50,827 bases of DNA from Thiorhodococcus drewsii AZ1 (lineage in GTDB: Bacteria > Pseudomonadota > Gammaproteobacteria > Chromatiales > Chromatiaceae). Positions within the stretch are counted from its first letter, which is position 1, and each line of letters opens with the position of its first letter. The stretch is taken from contig NZ_AFWT01000034.1 in the NCBI RefSeq assembly GCF_000224065.1, forward strand, positions 1 to 50,827, given 5' to 3'. A model generated the notes under the pieces. That model was not told the DNA's origin. It searched no databases and saw only the letters and a list, made by a program, of their open reading frames with translations. The translations under genes were made by a program, and so were the position numbers. This document shows, piece after piece, positions 21,461 to 30,991 of this stretch.

Positions 21461-24052
21461 TTAGGGTTCCAGCGATTCGATCGTATCGGCTTCCGCATCC
21501 TTGGCGTCGAGCGAGAGCGGTAGGGTCAAATGGAAGGTCGAACCATGTCCCAACTCGGACTCGGCCCAGATCCGACCGTCGTGATTCTCGACGATGGTCT
21601 GGCTGATCGCCAAGCCCATCCCCATCCCGCTCTCCTTGGAGGTCACGAAGGCGTCGAAAAGAATGGGCAGGCGATCGGGCGCGATGCCCGGCCCGCTGTC
21701 CTCCACCAAGACCTCGGCCAAGTCGGCCTCCATGCGGGTCAGGATCCGTAGATGGCGCTCGGACTCGGGACGCTCCTCCAGGGCATCGAGCGCGTTTCCG
21801 ACCAGGTTCAGCAGCACCTGCTCGACCTGAACCAGATCGACCCGCACCGGGATCGCCTCGGCGTCGAGGTCGAGCTGGATCTGGACACCGATCCGACTGG
21901 TCTCGAATTCGAGAAAGGAGCAGACCTCGCGCACCAGATGGTTGAGGTCGGCCTGGGTCCGGATCGGCGGCTGCTTGCCGACCAGGGCGCGCAAACGGCG
22001 AATGATCTCGCTCGCCCGCTTGGCCTGGGCAGTGATCTGGCCCATCGCCCCGATCAGCTCATCGGCCTGACCGGCACCGCCCTGAAGCCGACGGGTACAG
22101 CCGTTGGCGTAATTGACAATGGCGGAGAGCGGCTGGTTCAACTCATGGGCCATGCCGGTCGCCACCTCACCCATGGTGCTGAGACGGCAGACATGGACAA
22201 GCTCGGCCTGGTGCTGGCGCGACTCCTGCTCGGCGCGACGCACGGCCGTGATGTCGCGGGCATAGATGTTGACGTAGCCGAGATCGCGGATCGGTGCAAA
22301 GAGCAGCGAATAGACCTGCCCCGAGAGATCCAGCTCGCGCTCCAGCGGCAGGCCGGTCTCGAGCGCCTGCGCCACCTCGCGCGCCCAGTCGTCGGTCAGA
22401 TACTCGCCCGGATCGGCGCCCCAGGCGATCAGCAGCGGTCGGCTTGCGTTGTTGGCGTAGACGATCAGTCCCTCCGCGCTCACCCTCAGAATGGGGTTGG
22501 GGCTCTCGCTGGCGAAGCGGGCCAGACTCTTGATCTCTTGCTCGGCGCGCTTGCGGCTACTGATGTCATGGATGTAGAGGGTATGGAAATGCTCGTCTTC
22601 CAACTCGATCGGCGCGATCGAGATCTCGACCGGCACCTCGCTGTGATCGGCGCGCAGCGCGATGAGTTCACCCCGGCCTAAAGGCTCGCGATGCAGATGA
22701 CGCGAGCGATCGAGCAAACGCTTGAAGGCCGCCTGAGCGACATCGGGCAGGAAACGATCGGCAAATACGGCACCGATCGCAAAGGTCCGAGCCAGCGCAA
22801 ACAGTCGCTCGGCGGCCGGATTGAACTCGATCACCTTGCCGTAACGATCCAGGGTGACGATGGCATCGAGCGACGCCTCCATCACGGCCGCCTTGAGTGC
22901 CTCGCTCTCGCGCATCTCGGCCTGGTGGCGCTGGCTCATCTCCTCGCGCGCCGCCATCACCAGCTGGGTGAAGTGCTGGATCCATTCCTCCAGCAAAACC
23001 AGCTGGTTACCTCCACGCTTGAAGCCGGGCTCGGGGATACCGAGCGCGCGCTGGGCGAAGCGGGTCATGCGCTTGAGCACCTTGTTCAGGCGCGAGGAGA
23101 CCAGATAGATAACGCCGGTAAACACGACCACGAACACGGCGGCGGCAAAGAACCGCTGACGTCGCTCGAAGATGCGCACGTGACGCGACATCTTCTCCAC
23201 GCTGGCATGAGGCACGAAGGTCGCGAACAGCAAGTTGGAGTCCGAGCCCTCGTATTCGGGTAGCGACTGCGAGGTGATGACATAGGTGTCGATCCAGTCG
23301 GCCAGGGTGGTGCCGGGCGGGAGCGTGGTCGAATCCACGCTGGCGACGATGCGCTGATCGTCGCTGTCGACCAGCGCCACCGCCGCGCGCCCCAGGTCGA
23401 GCCCGCGCTGCGAGGCGCCGATAAAGGCGTCGTTGACCGGCACCAACACCACCAGATAGCCCATGTCGTATCCGCCGGCGTCCTCCACCGCGTCGCTCGC
23501 GAGCAGATAGAGACGATCGTCGAAACGGTCGATCACGGCGCGAACATCGCGCTCGTCGAGATATTGGGTCGGAACCTGGGTGGCAATCTCCTTCGGAACC
23601 GGCTCGGCGGTCGGCTGAAAGATCTCGCGCACCCGGCCCTGAACATCGGTCAGCAGCACCTGGCTCGGCGCGGTGAGTGCGTCGCGCTCGAAAAAATCGG
23701 GTAGCCACAGCGGACGAAAGTCCTTATAGATGACGGGCGTCACCGCCTCGTCGCGCGACCAGAACAGGGGCTCCAAGTATTCGGAGAGCTTGCGGTGATT
23801 GGCGAGCAGACGCGTGGTGGCCGCATAACTCGACAGATAGCGGTCGAAACGGATGAGGCTCTCGCGCGCCCGCAGGTCGAGCTGGGCCTCCAGTTCCTGG
23901 CCGAAGATCTTGTCGACCTGCTTGCTCTGGATCTGATCCAGCACGGTCCAGATGGCCGTCCCGGCGGCGAGACCGACACAGATTGCGATCCAGGGCATAG
24001 GCACCCGTCGCAAAAGCCGGAACAGAAATGGTTTAATAGTGATTCGAATCAA
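21461..24052 (-). CDS. FixL/DctB-like membrane PAS sensor histidine kinase
   Basis: 863 aa. Membrane helices at about 20-38 and 311-330 enclose a large periplasmic sensor region (about 40-305) of Cache-like character. Cytoplasmic part: coiled region, PAS at about 390-510, second PAS at about 515-615, then a HisKA of the HELNQPL class (GMAHELNQPLSAI, His636) and HATPase with LVGNALDAL, DSGPGIAPD and GMGMGLAIS. No receiver. It should phosphorylate the adjacent FixJ-like regulator (14 bp downstream). HELNQPL kinases of this type typically sense small organic acids, sulphur compounds or oxygen; no haem-binding PAS His was confirmed, so the ligand is open. Confidence 0.93.
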   Translation of the reverse strand: MIRITIKPFLFRLLRRVPMPWIAICVGLAAGTAIWTVLDQIQSKQVDKIFGQELEAQLDLRARESLIRFDRYLSSYAATTRLLANHRKLSEYLEPLFWSRDEAVTPVIYKDFRPLWLPDFFERDALTAPSQVLLTDVQGRVREIFQPTAEPVPKEIATQVPTQYLDERDVRAVIDRFDDRLYLLASDAVEDAGGYDMGYLVVLVPVNDAFIGASQRGLDLGRAAVALVDSDDQRIVASVDSTTLPPGTTLADWIDTYVITSQSLPEYEGSDSNLLFATFVPHASVEKMSRHVRIFERRQRFFAAAVFVVVFTGVIYLVSSRLNKVLKRMTRFAQRALGIPEPGFKRGGNQLVLLEEWIQHFTQLVMAAREEMSQRHQAEMRESEALKAAVMEASLDAIVTLDRYGKVIEFNPAAERLFALARTFAIGAVFADRFLPDVAQAAFKRLLDRSRHLHREPLGRGELIALRADHSEVPVEISIAPIELEDEHFHTLYIHDISSRKRAEQEIKSLARFASESPNPILRVSAEGLIVYANNASRPLLIAWGADPGEYLTDDWAREVAQALETGLPLERELDLSGQVYSLLFAPIRDLGYVNIYARDITAVRRAEQESRQHQAELVHVCRLSTMGEVATGMAHELNQPLSAIVNYANGCTRRLQGGAGQADELIGAMGQITAQAKRASEIIRRLRALVGKQPPIRTQADLNHLVREVCSFLEFETSRIGVQIQLDLDAEAIPVRVDLVQVEQVLLNLVGNALDALEERPESERHLRILTRMEADLAEVLVEDSGPGIAPDRLPILFDAFVTSKESGMGMGLAISQTIVENHDGRIWAESELGHGSTFHLTLPLSLDAKDAEADTIESLEP

Positions 24053-24099
24053 AATAGCCGCTTCCGCCTGAAGCTAACTCCCTAATCAACCGATCGACT

Positions 24100-24564
24100 A
24101 TGAGCAACATGGAATTCGACCTTTCCCAAGCCAATAAACCTTCCCTCCCGAGACGACTGGGTGCGTTCCTGTACGACATCGTGCTGCTGTTGGGCGTGCT
24201 GATGCTGGCCAACGCCGTCGTCGTCATCCCCTACGAGGTCATCACCGGGCACCATATCTACGAGGAGGCCCTGCCGCTCCTGCTCCTGCGTCTCTATCTG
24301 CTGGCCGTGATCGGCGCATTTTACGTCTACTTCTGGACCCACGGCGGCCAGACGCTGGGCATGCGCGCCTGGCGGATTCGGGTGGTCGGAGACAAGGGCT
24401 CCAACCTGGGTCTCGGTACCGCCATCGTGCGCTTCGCCTGGTCGATCGTCAGCTTCGTGCCCGCCGGTCTGGGCCTCTGGTGGAGCCTGTTTGATCGCGA
24501 TGGCTTGGCCTGGCACGACCGCAAGTCCCACACCCAGCTCGTGATGTTGGAAAAATCCGCCTAA
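24100..24564 (+). CDS. RDD-family inner-membrane protein
   Basis: 154 aa with three or four membrane segments (about 22-45, 60-80 and 105-125). PRRLGAFLYDIVLL holds the Arg and Asp of the RDD family, and the terminal WHDRKSHTQLV the second Asp. GGQTLGMRAWRIRVV is the conserved middle stretch. ATG 24100 or 24109 may be the start. It is divergent from the kinase gene (47 bp gap). RDD proteins are loosely linked to ion homeostasis; no function can be fixed here. Confidence 0.85.
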   Translation: MSNMEFDLSQANKPSLPRRLGAFLYDIVLLLGVLMLANAVVVIPYEVITGHHIYEEALPLLLLRLYLLAVIGAFYVYFWTHGGQTLGMRAWRIRVVGDKGSNLGLGTAIVRFAWSIVSFVPAGLGLWWSLFDRDGLAWHDRKSHTQLVMLEKSA

Positions 24565-24573
24565 CGTCCCCTC

Positions 24574-24598
24574 GTCCCCAAGCGCTCCGTTTGGGGAC
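24574..24598. terminator. Hairpin between RDD gene and lptG
   Basis: GTCCCCAA (24574-24581) and TTGGGGAC (24591-24598) form an 8-bp stem with a 9-nt loop between the convergent RDD and lptG genes. It is a likely bidirectional terminator, although without a clear T tract. Confidence 0.5.
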
Positions 24599-24647
24599 TC
24601 AGCCCGCAGACCCTCTTTTCCAAAACAAGGACAGGACGGAACGACCC

Positions 24648-25712
24648 TCACCCCACGCGCCGCAAGAGCAGCAGCGCGCCCGAGATGAAGAGCAAGGGCG
24701 GCGCGATGGCCGCCAGAAAGGGATTCATTCCGAACAGCAGGGACAGATAGGCAAAGGTCCGGCTCACCAGGTAGTAGAAAATCCCGACCATGATACCGAC
24801 GAAGATCCGCCGCCCCATGCCGGTACTGCGCGAAGACCCCAGCAGCAGCGGAATGGCGATCAGGATCATCGATAGCGTCAGGACCGGATGCAGCACCTTA
24901 TTCCAGAAGGCCACCTCGTAGGAGCCAGCATCCTGCTTGTTGACCGACATGAAGCGGATGTACGTGTAAAGCCCCCAGACCGGCAAGGCGTTCGGATCCG
25001 CCACCACCACCTTGAGCAGCCCTGGATCCAGCATCGAGTCCCAGCCCGCCTTCGGAATACGCTCGACCTCGACTCCGGCGGAGCTGACCCGACTGCGGGC
25101 AATGTTCTCCAGAATCCAGCCCCCATCCCGATAGCGCGCGCCCTCGGCGTGGGTCGCGACGAGCGTGCCCTTGGCTGCATCGATGCGATAGATGGAGATG
25201 TCGCTCAGACGCGTTCCCGAACGGATCTCGCGGATGTTGACGTAGGAGCCCTTATCGACCGCCCAGAAGCCGTCTGGCGTGCGCTGGGCCACATCGCCCG
25301 AAAGGGCCTGACGGCGTAGCTCGATCCCGCGCTGCTCCGCCACCGGGGCGACCACCTCGCCGAGCACCACGGCGAAAACGGCCAACAGCACGCCACCGAG
25401 CATGGACGCCCGCACGACCTGCGACACCGACATCCCTGCCGCCCGCATGGCCACCAGCTCGGAGCGACTCGCCAGCGTCCCGAGTCCGATCAAGGCGCCG
25501 ATCAGGGTCGCGATCGGAAAGATGAGATAGGCGTAGCGCGGCAGGCTCAACAGCATGAACAGCAGCGCGTCGACCAGGGTATAGCGTTCCACGCCGATCG
25601 AGTCGACCTCATCGGCGAGGATGAAGACGCCCAACAGCGGCAGCAGGACACCCAGCGTCAGCAGGGTCCCGCCGATCACGGCCCAGGCAAGATAACGATC
25701 GAGGATTCTCAC
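24648..25712 (-). CDS. lptG: LptG, permease subunit of LPS export
   Basis: 354 aa from GTG 25712. LptG pairs with LptF and LptB to extract LPS from the inner membrane and push it along the Lpt bridge. Membrane segments lie at about 12-35, 60-80, 98-120, 275-295, 303-322 and 332-350, with the periplasmic beta-jellyroll domain between the two triplets. SRSELVAMRAAGMSVSQV is the coupling-helix region that touches LptB. LDRYLAWAVIGG is a normal LptG start. Usually lptF stands directly upstream; here the next gene is the divergent pepA, only 112 bp away, so lptF must be elsewhere or the permease differs. Confidence 0.9.
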   Translation of the reverse strand: MRILDRYLAWAVIGGTLLTLGVLLPLLGVFILADEVDSIGVERYTLVDALLFMLLSLPRYAYLIFPIATLIGALIGLGTLASRSELVAMRAAGMSVSQVVRASMLGGVLLAVFAVVLGEVVAPVAEQRGIELRRQALSGDVAQRTPDGFWAVDKGSYVNIREIRSGTRLSDISIYRIDAAKGTLVATHAEGARYRDGGWILENIARSRVSSAGVEVERIPKAGWDSMLDPGLLKVVVADPNALPVWGLYTYIRFMSVNKQDAGSYEVAFWNKVLHPVLTLSMILIAIPLLLGSSRSTGMGRRIFVGIMVGIFYYLVSRTFAYLSLLFGMNPFLAAIAPPLLFISGALLLLRRVG

Positions 25713-25824
25713 TTCGACCTATAGGCATCATTATCGGTAGACTAAATATTCGATATCCTAACATTTGTTCGAGCCGACCAGAGCAGACTCGTCCGCCTCG
25801 CCAGATACCCGCCAGGAGCCCCCG
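25713..25824. promoter_or_regulatory. AT-rich divergent promoter region, lptG / pepA
   Basis: 112 bp with an AT-rich centre (about 25728-25768, with TAAATATTCGATATCC) between divergent genes. It should contain both promoters, although no boxes are assigned. No remnant of lptF was found here. CAGGAG at 25813-25818 is the pepA ribosome site. Confidence 0.45.
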
Positions 25825-27306
25825 ATGGAATTCAAGATCAAGACAGGCGAACTCGCCACGCTGAAGACCCCATGCCTCGTCCTCGGGGTCTTCGAGAAGA
25901 GCAAGCTAACCGGCGTAGCGGAAGACATCGACGCCAAGAGCGGCAATCGGATTGCCGACATCCTCAAGAAGGGCGACATGGATGGCGAGGTCGGCAAGAC
26001 CCTCATGCTCTACGACCTGCCGGAGATCTCCGCCGATCGGGTGCTGCTGCTGGGCCTCGGAAAGAAGAAGGGCTTCGACCGCACCGCATTCCGCAAGGCG
26101 CTGGCCGCCCTCTTCCCTCAGCTGCAACAGAGCCGTGCCAGAGATGCGGTGCTCGCGCTACCGGATCCGCTGCCGACCGACACCTACACCAGCGTGCGCG
26201 ATGTCGTGCTCACCGCCGAGGACAAGGCCTACCGCTACACCCGCACCAAGGACGACAAGCAACCGCTCAAGACACCGCTCAAACGCCTGACCCTCTGGGT
26301 ACCCAAGAAACAGGAAATCGCCCCGGCCGAACTGGCCGCGCGACATGGCTCGGCCATGGCCTCCGGAATCTCTCTGGCCAAGGAATTGGGCAATCTGCCG
26401 GGCAACATCTGCACACCGAGCTATCTGGCCGACACCGCGCGCGACCTCGCGAACCGCTTCAAGGAGCTGCAGGTCGAGGTGCTCGAAGAGGAACAGATGG
26501 CCTCGCTCGGCATGGGCGCGCTGCTGTCGGTCTCGCGCGGCAGTCGCCAGCCGGCCAAGCTGATCTGCATGCACTACCGGGGCGGCAAGTCGGGCGACAA
26601 GCCGATCGTCCTGGTCGGCAAGGGGCTGACCTTCGACGCTGGTGGCATCTCGCTCAAGCCCGCCGCCGAGATGGACGAGATGAAATACGACATGTGCGGC
26701 GGTGCCAGCGTCTTCGGTGCCATGCAAGCCGCCTGCGAGCTGGAGCTGCCGATCAACCTGATCGGCGTGGTCCCCTCCTCCGAGAACCTGCCCGACGGCG
26801 ACGCCAACAAGCCGGGCGACATCGTCACCAGCATGTCCGGTCAGACCATCGAGATCCTCAACACCGACGCCGAGGGCCGTCTCATCCTCTGCGACGCGCT
26901 CACCTATTGCGAGCGCTTCGAGCCCGGGATCGTCATCGACCTGGCCACCCTCACCGGCGCCTGCGTGGTCGCGCTCGGCAAGCACGCCGCCGGACTCTTC
27001 ACCCAGGACGACAAGCTCGCCGCCGAGATCCTGACCGCTGGCGAAACGGCCGGCGACCGCGCCTGGCGCATGCCGCTGTGGGACGACTATCAATCCCAGC
27101 TCGACAGCAATTTCGCCGACATGGCCAACGTCGGCAGCCGCGACGGCGGCGCCATCACCGCCGCCTGCTTCCTCTCGCGTTTCACCAAGAAATACCGCTG
27201 GGCACATCTGGACATCGCCGGCATCACCTGGCTGACCGGCAAGGAAAAGGGTGGCACCGGACGCCCGGTCGCGCTCTTGACTCAGTTGCTGTTGGATCGC
27301 GCCTAA
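25825..27306 (+). CDS. pepA: Leucyl aminopeptidase PepA (M17)
   Basis: 493 aa from ATG 25825 (CAGGAG 7 bp upstream); an earlier in-frame ATG lacks this. Two-metal hexameric aminopeptidase that removes N-terminal Leu and other residues; in enterics PepA also binds DNA at Xer sites and carAB. The catalytic C-terminal domain is complete: GKGLTFDAGGISLKP (metal Lys and Asp), DMCGGASVFG, and the family signature NTDAEGRL. The N-terminal macro-like domain covers about 1-165. A divergent pepA-lpt arrangement is common in proteobacteria. Confidence 0.96.
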   Translation: MEFKIKTGELATLKTPCLVLGVFEKSKLTGVAEDIDAKSGNRIADILKKGDMDGEVGKTLMLYDLPEISADRVLLLGLGKKKGFDRTAFRKALAALFPQLQQSRARDAVLALPDPLPTDTYTSVRDVVLTAEDKAYRYTRTKDDKQPLKTPLKRLTLWVPKKQEIAPAELAARHGSAMASGISLAKELGNLPGNICTPSYLADTARDLANRFKELQVEVLEEEQMASLGMGALLSVSRGSRQPAKLICMHYRGGKSGDKPIVLVGKGLTFDAGGISLKPAAEMDEMKYDMCGGASVFGAMQAACELELPINLIGVVPSSENLPDGDANKPGDIVTSMSGQTIEILNTDAEGRLILCDALTYCERFEPGIVIDLATLTGACVVALGKHAAGLFTQDDKLAAEILTAGETAGDRAWRMPLWDDYQSQLDSNFADMANVGSRDGGAITAACFLSRFTKKYRWAHLDIAGITWLTGKEKGGTGRPVALLTQLLLDRA

Positions 27307-27315
27307 ACAGGGATC

Positions 27316-27369
27316 CTCGCCGCACCACCTCCGAATCAAGCGTAGATCGCATGAGGTGGTGACGGCGAG
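27316..27369 (+). terminator. Long stem-loop after pepA
   Basis: CTCGCCG-CACCACCTC (27316-27331) pairs with GAGGTGGTG-a-CGGCGAG (27353-27369): 16 pairs with a single bulged base and a 21-nt loop. It starts 10 bp after the pepA stop and precedes the UbiA cluster, so it probably ends pepA transcription. Confidence 0.6.
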
Positions 27370-27492
27370 CGCGCAGGCTGGAAGGCCCGACGGCCGAGTG
27401 CTAGAGTCGCCGCCACTCTGCGCTCACTTGCCACAATGCGGCCGTCATGCCCAATCGCTCGTGAAGGCGCTCGTCATCGAAGGGAAGCATTG

Positions 27493-28938
27493 ATGCATTC
27501 GGCCCCCGATATCCATCCAGAACCGCCGCTGGTCATCGACCTCGACGGCACCCTCCTGTGCTCCGATCTGCTACTGGAAACTGGACTGGCGTTCGTCCGC
27601 GCGCATCCAGCTCGACTCCCGCGCGTCCTGCTCTGGCTCACACACGACAAGACCAGACTCAAACAGGCGTTGGCCCAGGCGACGCATCTCGACGTCAGTC
27701 GCCTGCCGTTCGATCTGGAAGTCATCGAACTCATCGAGGCCGAGCGCCGCAAGGGACGCCATATCGTCCTCTCCACCACCAGCCATCGCACGCTGGCAGA
27801 GCGCGTCGCCGATCACCTGCAGCTGTTCGATGAGATCATCGCCAGCGATGCCGATCGCAATCTCTCGGCGGAGCACAAGAAAGAGGTGCTCGTCCAGCGC
27901 TTCGGCGAAGGCGGATTCGACTATGCCGGCAACACCCATGAGGATCTGCCTGTCTGGAGGGCGGCACGGCTGTCCTATGTCGTGAACCCCGAGCACAGGC
28001 TCGAACGGCTCGCGCGCCAGCTCGACAATGTTGCGGCCGTCATGCGCTCCAACCGACCGGCACTAGGCGACTGGGCGAAGGCACTGCGGCTCCATCAATG
28101 GGCGAAAAATCTGCTGATCTTCGTGCCGCTGCTCGCCGCACACCGACTGACCGAGATCGCACTGGTCGGCCAAGGGCTTCTGGCCTTCCTGCTCTTCGGG
28201 CTCTGTGCCTCCAGCGTCTATCTGCTCAATGACCTGCTGGACCTGGGCGACGACCGGCATCATGCCACCAAGCGTCACCGCCCCTTCGCCGCCGGACGCC
28301 TCTCGATCCGCTCGGGGCTGATCGCCATTCCAGCGCTGCTGCTGACCGCCTTCGCGGGCGCACTCTGGTTCCTGCCCTGGGCGTTCGCCGCCGTGCTGGC
28401 GGCCTACTATGCGCTCACCCTGGCCTACTCGCTGGCGCTCAAGCGCCGGATGGTGATCGATATCATCGCACTCGCCTCACTCTATACGCTGCGCATCATC
28501 GCCGGCAGTGCTGCGCTCGCGATCCCCTTGTCCTTTTGGGTGCTGGCATTCTCGATGTTCATGTTCCTGAGCCTGGCGATCGTCAAACGCTATGCCGAAC
28601 TGCGCCAGGCACGCGAGAAGGGCCACGCCGAGAAGGCCCGAGGACGCGGCTATTATCCGAGCGATTTGGAGATGCTCGCCTCGCTCGGCGGCTCCTCGGG
28701 CTATGTCGCCGTCATGGTGCTGGCGCTCTATATCAACGACCTGAGCACCACCGCACTCTACCGCCACCCCGAGGTCATCTGGCTCGCCTGTCCGCTCCTG
28801 CTGCTCTGGATCACACGGGTGTGGATGCTCACCCATCGCGGACAGATGCACGACGACCCGGTCGTATTCGCCATCCGCGACCGGACGAGCCTGGTCATCG
28901 GCGCCCTCTTCGGGCTCATCTTCTGGATCGCGACATGA
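27493..28938 (+). CDS. HAD phosphatase-UbiA prenyltransferase fusion (DPPR synthase-like)
   Basis: 481 aa from ATG 27493 (AGGGAAG upstream). N-terminal HAD domain, about 10-205: IDLDGT (Asp16, Asp18), LSTTSH, Lys in EHKK, and AGNTHEDLP. C-terminal UbiA membrane domain, about 210-481, with 8-9 helices and the prenyl-diphosphate motif NDLLDLGDD (Asn246, Asp250, Asp254). UbiA relatives next to DprE1/DprE2 transfer 5-phosphoribose from PRPP to polyprenyl phosphate; the phosphate must then be removed, in mycobacteria by a separate phosphatase. Inference: the HAD domain does this within one chain. It overlaps the oxidase gene by ATGA. Confidence 0.85.
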   Translation: MHSAPDIHPEPPLVIDLDGTLLCSDLLLETGLAFVRAHPARLPRVLLWLTHDKTRLKQALAQATHLDVSRLPFDLEVIELIEAERRKGRHIVLSTTSHRTLAERVADHLQLFDEIIASDADRNLSAEHKKEVLVQRFGEGGFDYAGNTHEDLPVWRAARLSYVVNPEHRLERLARQLDNVAAVMRSNRPALGDWAKALRLHQWAKNLLIFVPLLAAHRLTEIALVGQGLLAFLLFGLCASSVYLLNDLLDLGDDRHHATKRHRPFAAGRLSIRSGLIAIPALLLTAFAGALWFLPWAFAAVLAAYYALTLAYSLALKRRMVIDIIALASLYTLRIIAGSAALAIPLSFWVLAFSMFMFLSLAIVKRYAELRQAREKGHAEKARGRGYYPSDLEMLASLGGSSGYVAVMVLALYINDLSTTALYRHPEVIWLACPLLLLWITRVWMLTHRGQMHDDPVVFAIRDRTSLVIGALFGLIFWIAT

Positions 28939-30254
28939 GCGCACCGCAACTGCTGTCCTGGGGTCAATATCCGCCGTTCCCCCAGACGCCCCATCCCTGT
29001 CATTGGCGCGAAATGCTTCCCGAGACGCTGGATGCGCTCGTCCGCGCGCATGGCTCGACACTGCCCTTCGGCAACGGCCGCAGCTACGGCGACAGTTGCC
29101 TGGCCGCCAGCGACCGGGTCATGCATCTGCGCCACCTCGATCGATTCATCCAGGCGAACTGGACGACGGGCATTCTAACCGCCGAGGCCGGCGTCACACT
29201 CCAGGAGATCCTGGCGCTCGCCATCCCGCACGGCTGGTTCCTATCCGTCACGCCCGGCACCCAACTCATCACGCTCGGTGGCGCGATCGCCAACGACGTC
29301 CACGGCAAGAACCATCATGTGCGCGGCACCTTCGGGCGTCACGTCCGACGCTTCGGCTTGCTGCGCTCGCAGGAGGGGCGGCTGGTCTGCTCGCCCCAGG
29401 ACAACGCCGAACTGTTCGCGGCTACCATCGGCGGGCTCGGTCTCACGGGCCTCATCGAATGGGCCGAGATCCAACTGCTGCCGATCCGTTCCAGCCAGAT
29501 CGACGGCCAGGTCGAGCGTTTCGAGACCCTGGCCGAATTCTTCACGCTCTCCGACGAGCTCGACCGTCGGCATGAATATGGCGTGGCCTGGATCGACTGC
29601 GCCGCCTCCGGGCGAACCACCGGACGCGGCGTCTATATGGCGGGCGATTTCGCTACCGAAGGGGCACTCGAAGTCGCCGATCCAGCCCGCCTCGGGATCC
29701 CACTGACACCGCCCATCTCGCTGATCAACGGACTGTCGCTGCGTGCCTTCAACGCAGTCTACTGGCGCAAGCATCCGCGCACCCGCCAAGCCCAGCGTCT
29801 CGGTTATGCCCCCTTCTTCTATCCACTCGATGGTATTCATCAGTGGAACCGTCTTTACGGACCCAAGGGATTCCAGCAGTACCAATGCCTGATCCCCCAT
29901 GGCGAGGCAGAGCCGGCCATCCATGCATTGCTCAGCGCGATCGCCGCCTCGGGAACCGGCTCCTTTCTCGCCGTGCTCAAGCGCTGCGGCACGATCGCCT
30001 CTCCGGGATTGCTGTCCTTCCCGGCGCCGGGCACCACGCTGGCGCTGGACTTTCCTCAGTCCGAACGGCTCGACACCTACCTGTTCCCACGACTCGATGC
30101 CATCGTGCGCGAGGCCGGGGGGCGACTCTATCCAGCCAAGGATGCGCACATGCGCGGCGAGGATTTCCGCCACGGCTATCCAGCCTGGGAACGACTCGAA
30201 GCACTGCGCGATCCAGCGCTCAACTCCCGCTTCTGGACACGAGTGACCACATGA
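28935..30254 (+). CDS. DprE1-like FAD-dependent polyprenyl-phospho-ribose oxidase
   Basis: 439 aa. FAD-binding PP-loop GNGRSYGDSC (about 47-55) and GGAIANDVHGKNHH (115-128), almost the same as the FAD-site stretch of mycobacterial DprE1; His123 would be the 8-alpha-linked FAD ligand. The C-terminal ALO-type domain ends with KDAHMRGEDF. DprE1 oxidises the 2'-hydroxyl of polyprenyl-phospho-ribofuranose to a keto sugar, which DprE2 reduces to arabinofuranose. Start and stop overlap both neighbours (ATGA each), so it is translationally coupled in the cluster. Confidence 0.87.
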   Translation: MSAPQLLSWGQYPPFPQTPHPCHWREMLPETLDALVRAHGSTLPFGNGRSYGDSCLAASDRVMHLRHLDRFIQANWTTGILTAEAGVTLQEILALAIPHGWFLSVTPGTQLITLGGAIANDVHGKNHHVRGTFGRHVRRFGLLRSQEGRLVCSPQDNAELFAATIGGLGLTGLIEWAEIQLLPIRSSQIDGQVERFETLAEFFTLSDELDRRHEYGVAWIDCAASGRTTGRGVYMAGDFATEGALEVADPARLGIPLTPPISLINGLSLRAFNAVYWRKHPRTRQAQRLGYAPFFYPLDGIHQWNRLYGPKGFQQYQCLIPHGEAEPAIHALLSAIAASGTGSFLAVLKRCGTIASPGLLSFPAPGTTLALDFPQSERLDTYLFPRLDAIVREAGGRLYPAKDAHMRGEDFRHGYPAWERLEALRDPALNSRFWTRVTT

Positions 30255-30991
30255 AACGTATCCTCATCATCGGCGCCACCTCGGCCATCGCGACCGCCTG
30301 CGCGCGCGCCTGGGCCAGCCAGGGCGCATCCTTCTTTCTCGTCGCGCGTCATCCAGACAGGCTGACGCAGACCGCCGCCGACCTGAGTGCCCGAGGCGCG
30401 GGCGCCAGCCACACGCATGCGCTGGATGTAACCCAGATCGACGCCCATCCAGCCATGCTCGCGGCCTGCATAGATGCACTCGGCACGATCGACATCGTGC
30501 TGATCGCACACGGCACCCTACCCGACCAGACCGCCTGCGAGCGGGATGCGGCGCTGGCCGTGAAGGAATTCAGTCTCAACGCCACCGCGACCATTGCCCT
30601 GCTGACGCTCCTCGCCAACCAACTGGAACAACAACGCGGCGGAACGCTCGCGGTGATCACCTCGGTCGCGGGTGATCGGGGACGCCCATCGAACTATCTC
30701 TACGGCAGCGCCAAGGCGGCGGTATCGACCTTCTGCGAGGGTCTGCGAGCGCGGCTGTTCAAGGCAGGGGCGCATCTGATCGATATCCGTCCCGGCTTCG
30801 TCGCAACCCCCATGACCCAGGGACTCCCCTTGCCCGCGCCGCTGGTCGCCCAGCCGGACGTGGTCGCCAAGCGCATACTGAGCGGCATCGAACGTCGGAG
30901 GGACGTGCTCTATGCGCCCGGCTTCTGGACCTGGATCATGCTCATCATCCGCTCCATTCCTGGCGCCATCTTCAAGCGACTGTCGCTGTGA
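30251..30991 (+). CDS. DprE2-like short-chain reductase
   Basis: 246 aa SDR with NAD(P) motif IIGATSAIATACAR (about 5-18), Asn in LNATATI, catalytic Ser in ITSVAGDRGR, and Tyr/Lys in YLYGSAKAA. The C-terminal hydrophobic helix (WIMLIIRSIPGAIF) may tie it to the membrane, as in DprE2. It would finish the 2'-epimerisation started by the DprE1-like oxidase. ATGA overlap upstream and GTGA overlap with the next gene. Confidence 0.87.
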   Translation: MKRILIIGATSAIATACARAWASQGASFFLVARHPDRLTQTAADLSARGAGASHTHALDVTQIDAHPAMLAACIDALGTIDIVLIAHGTLPDQTACERDAALAVKEFSLNATATIALLTLLANQLEQQRGGTLAVITSVAGDRGRPSNYLYGSAKAAVSTFCEGLRARLFKAGAHLIDIRPGFVATPMTQGLPLPAPLVAQPDVVAKRILSGIERRRDVLYAPGFWTWIMLIIRSIPGAIFKRLSL

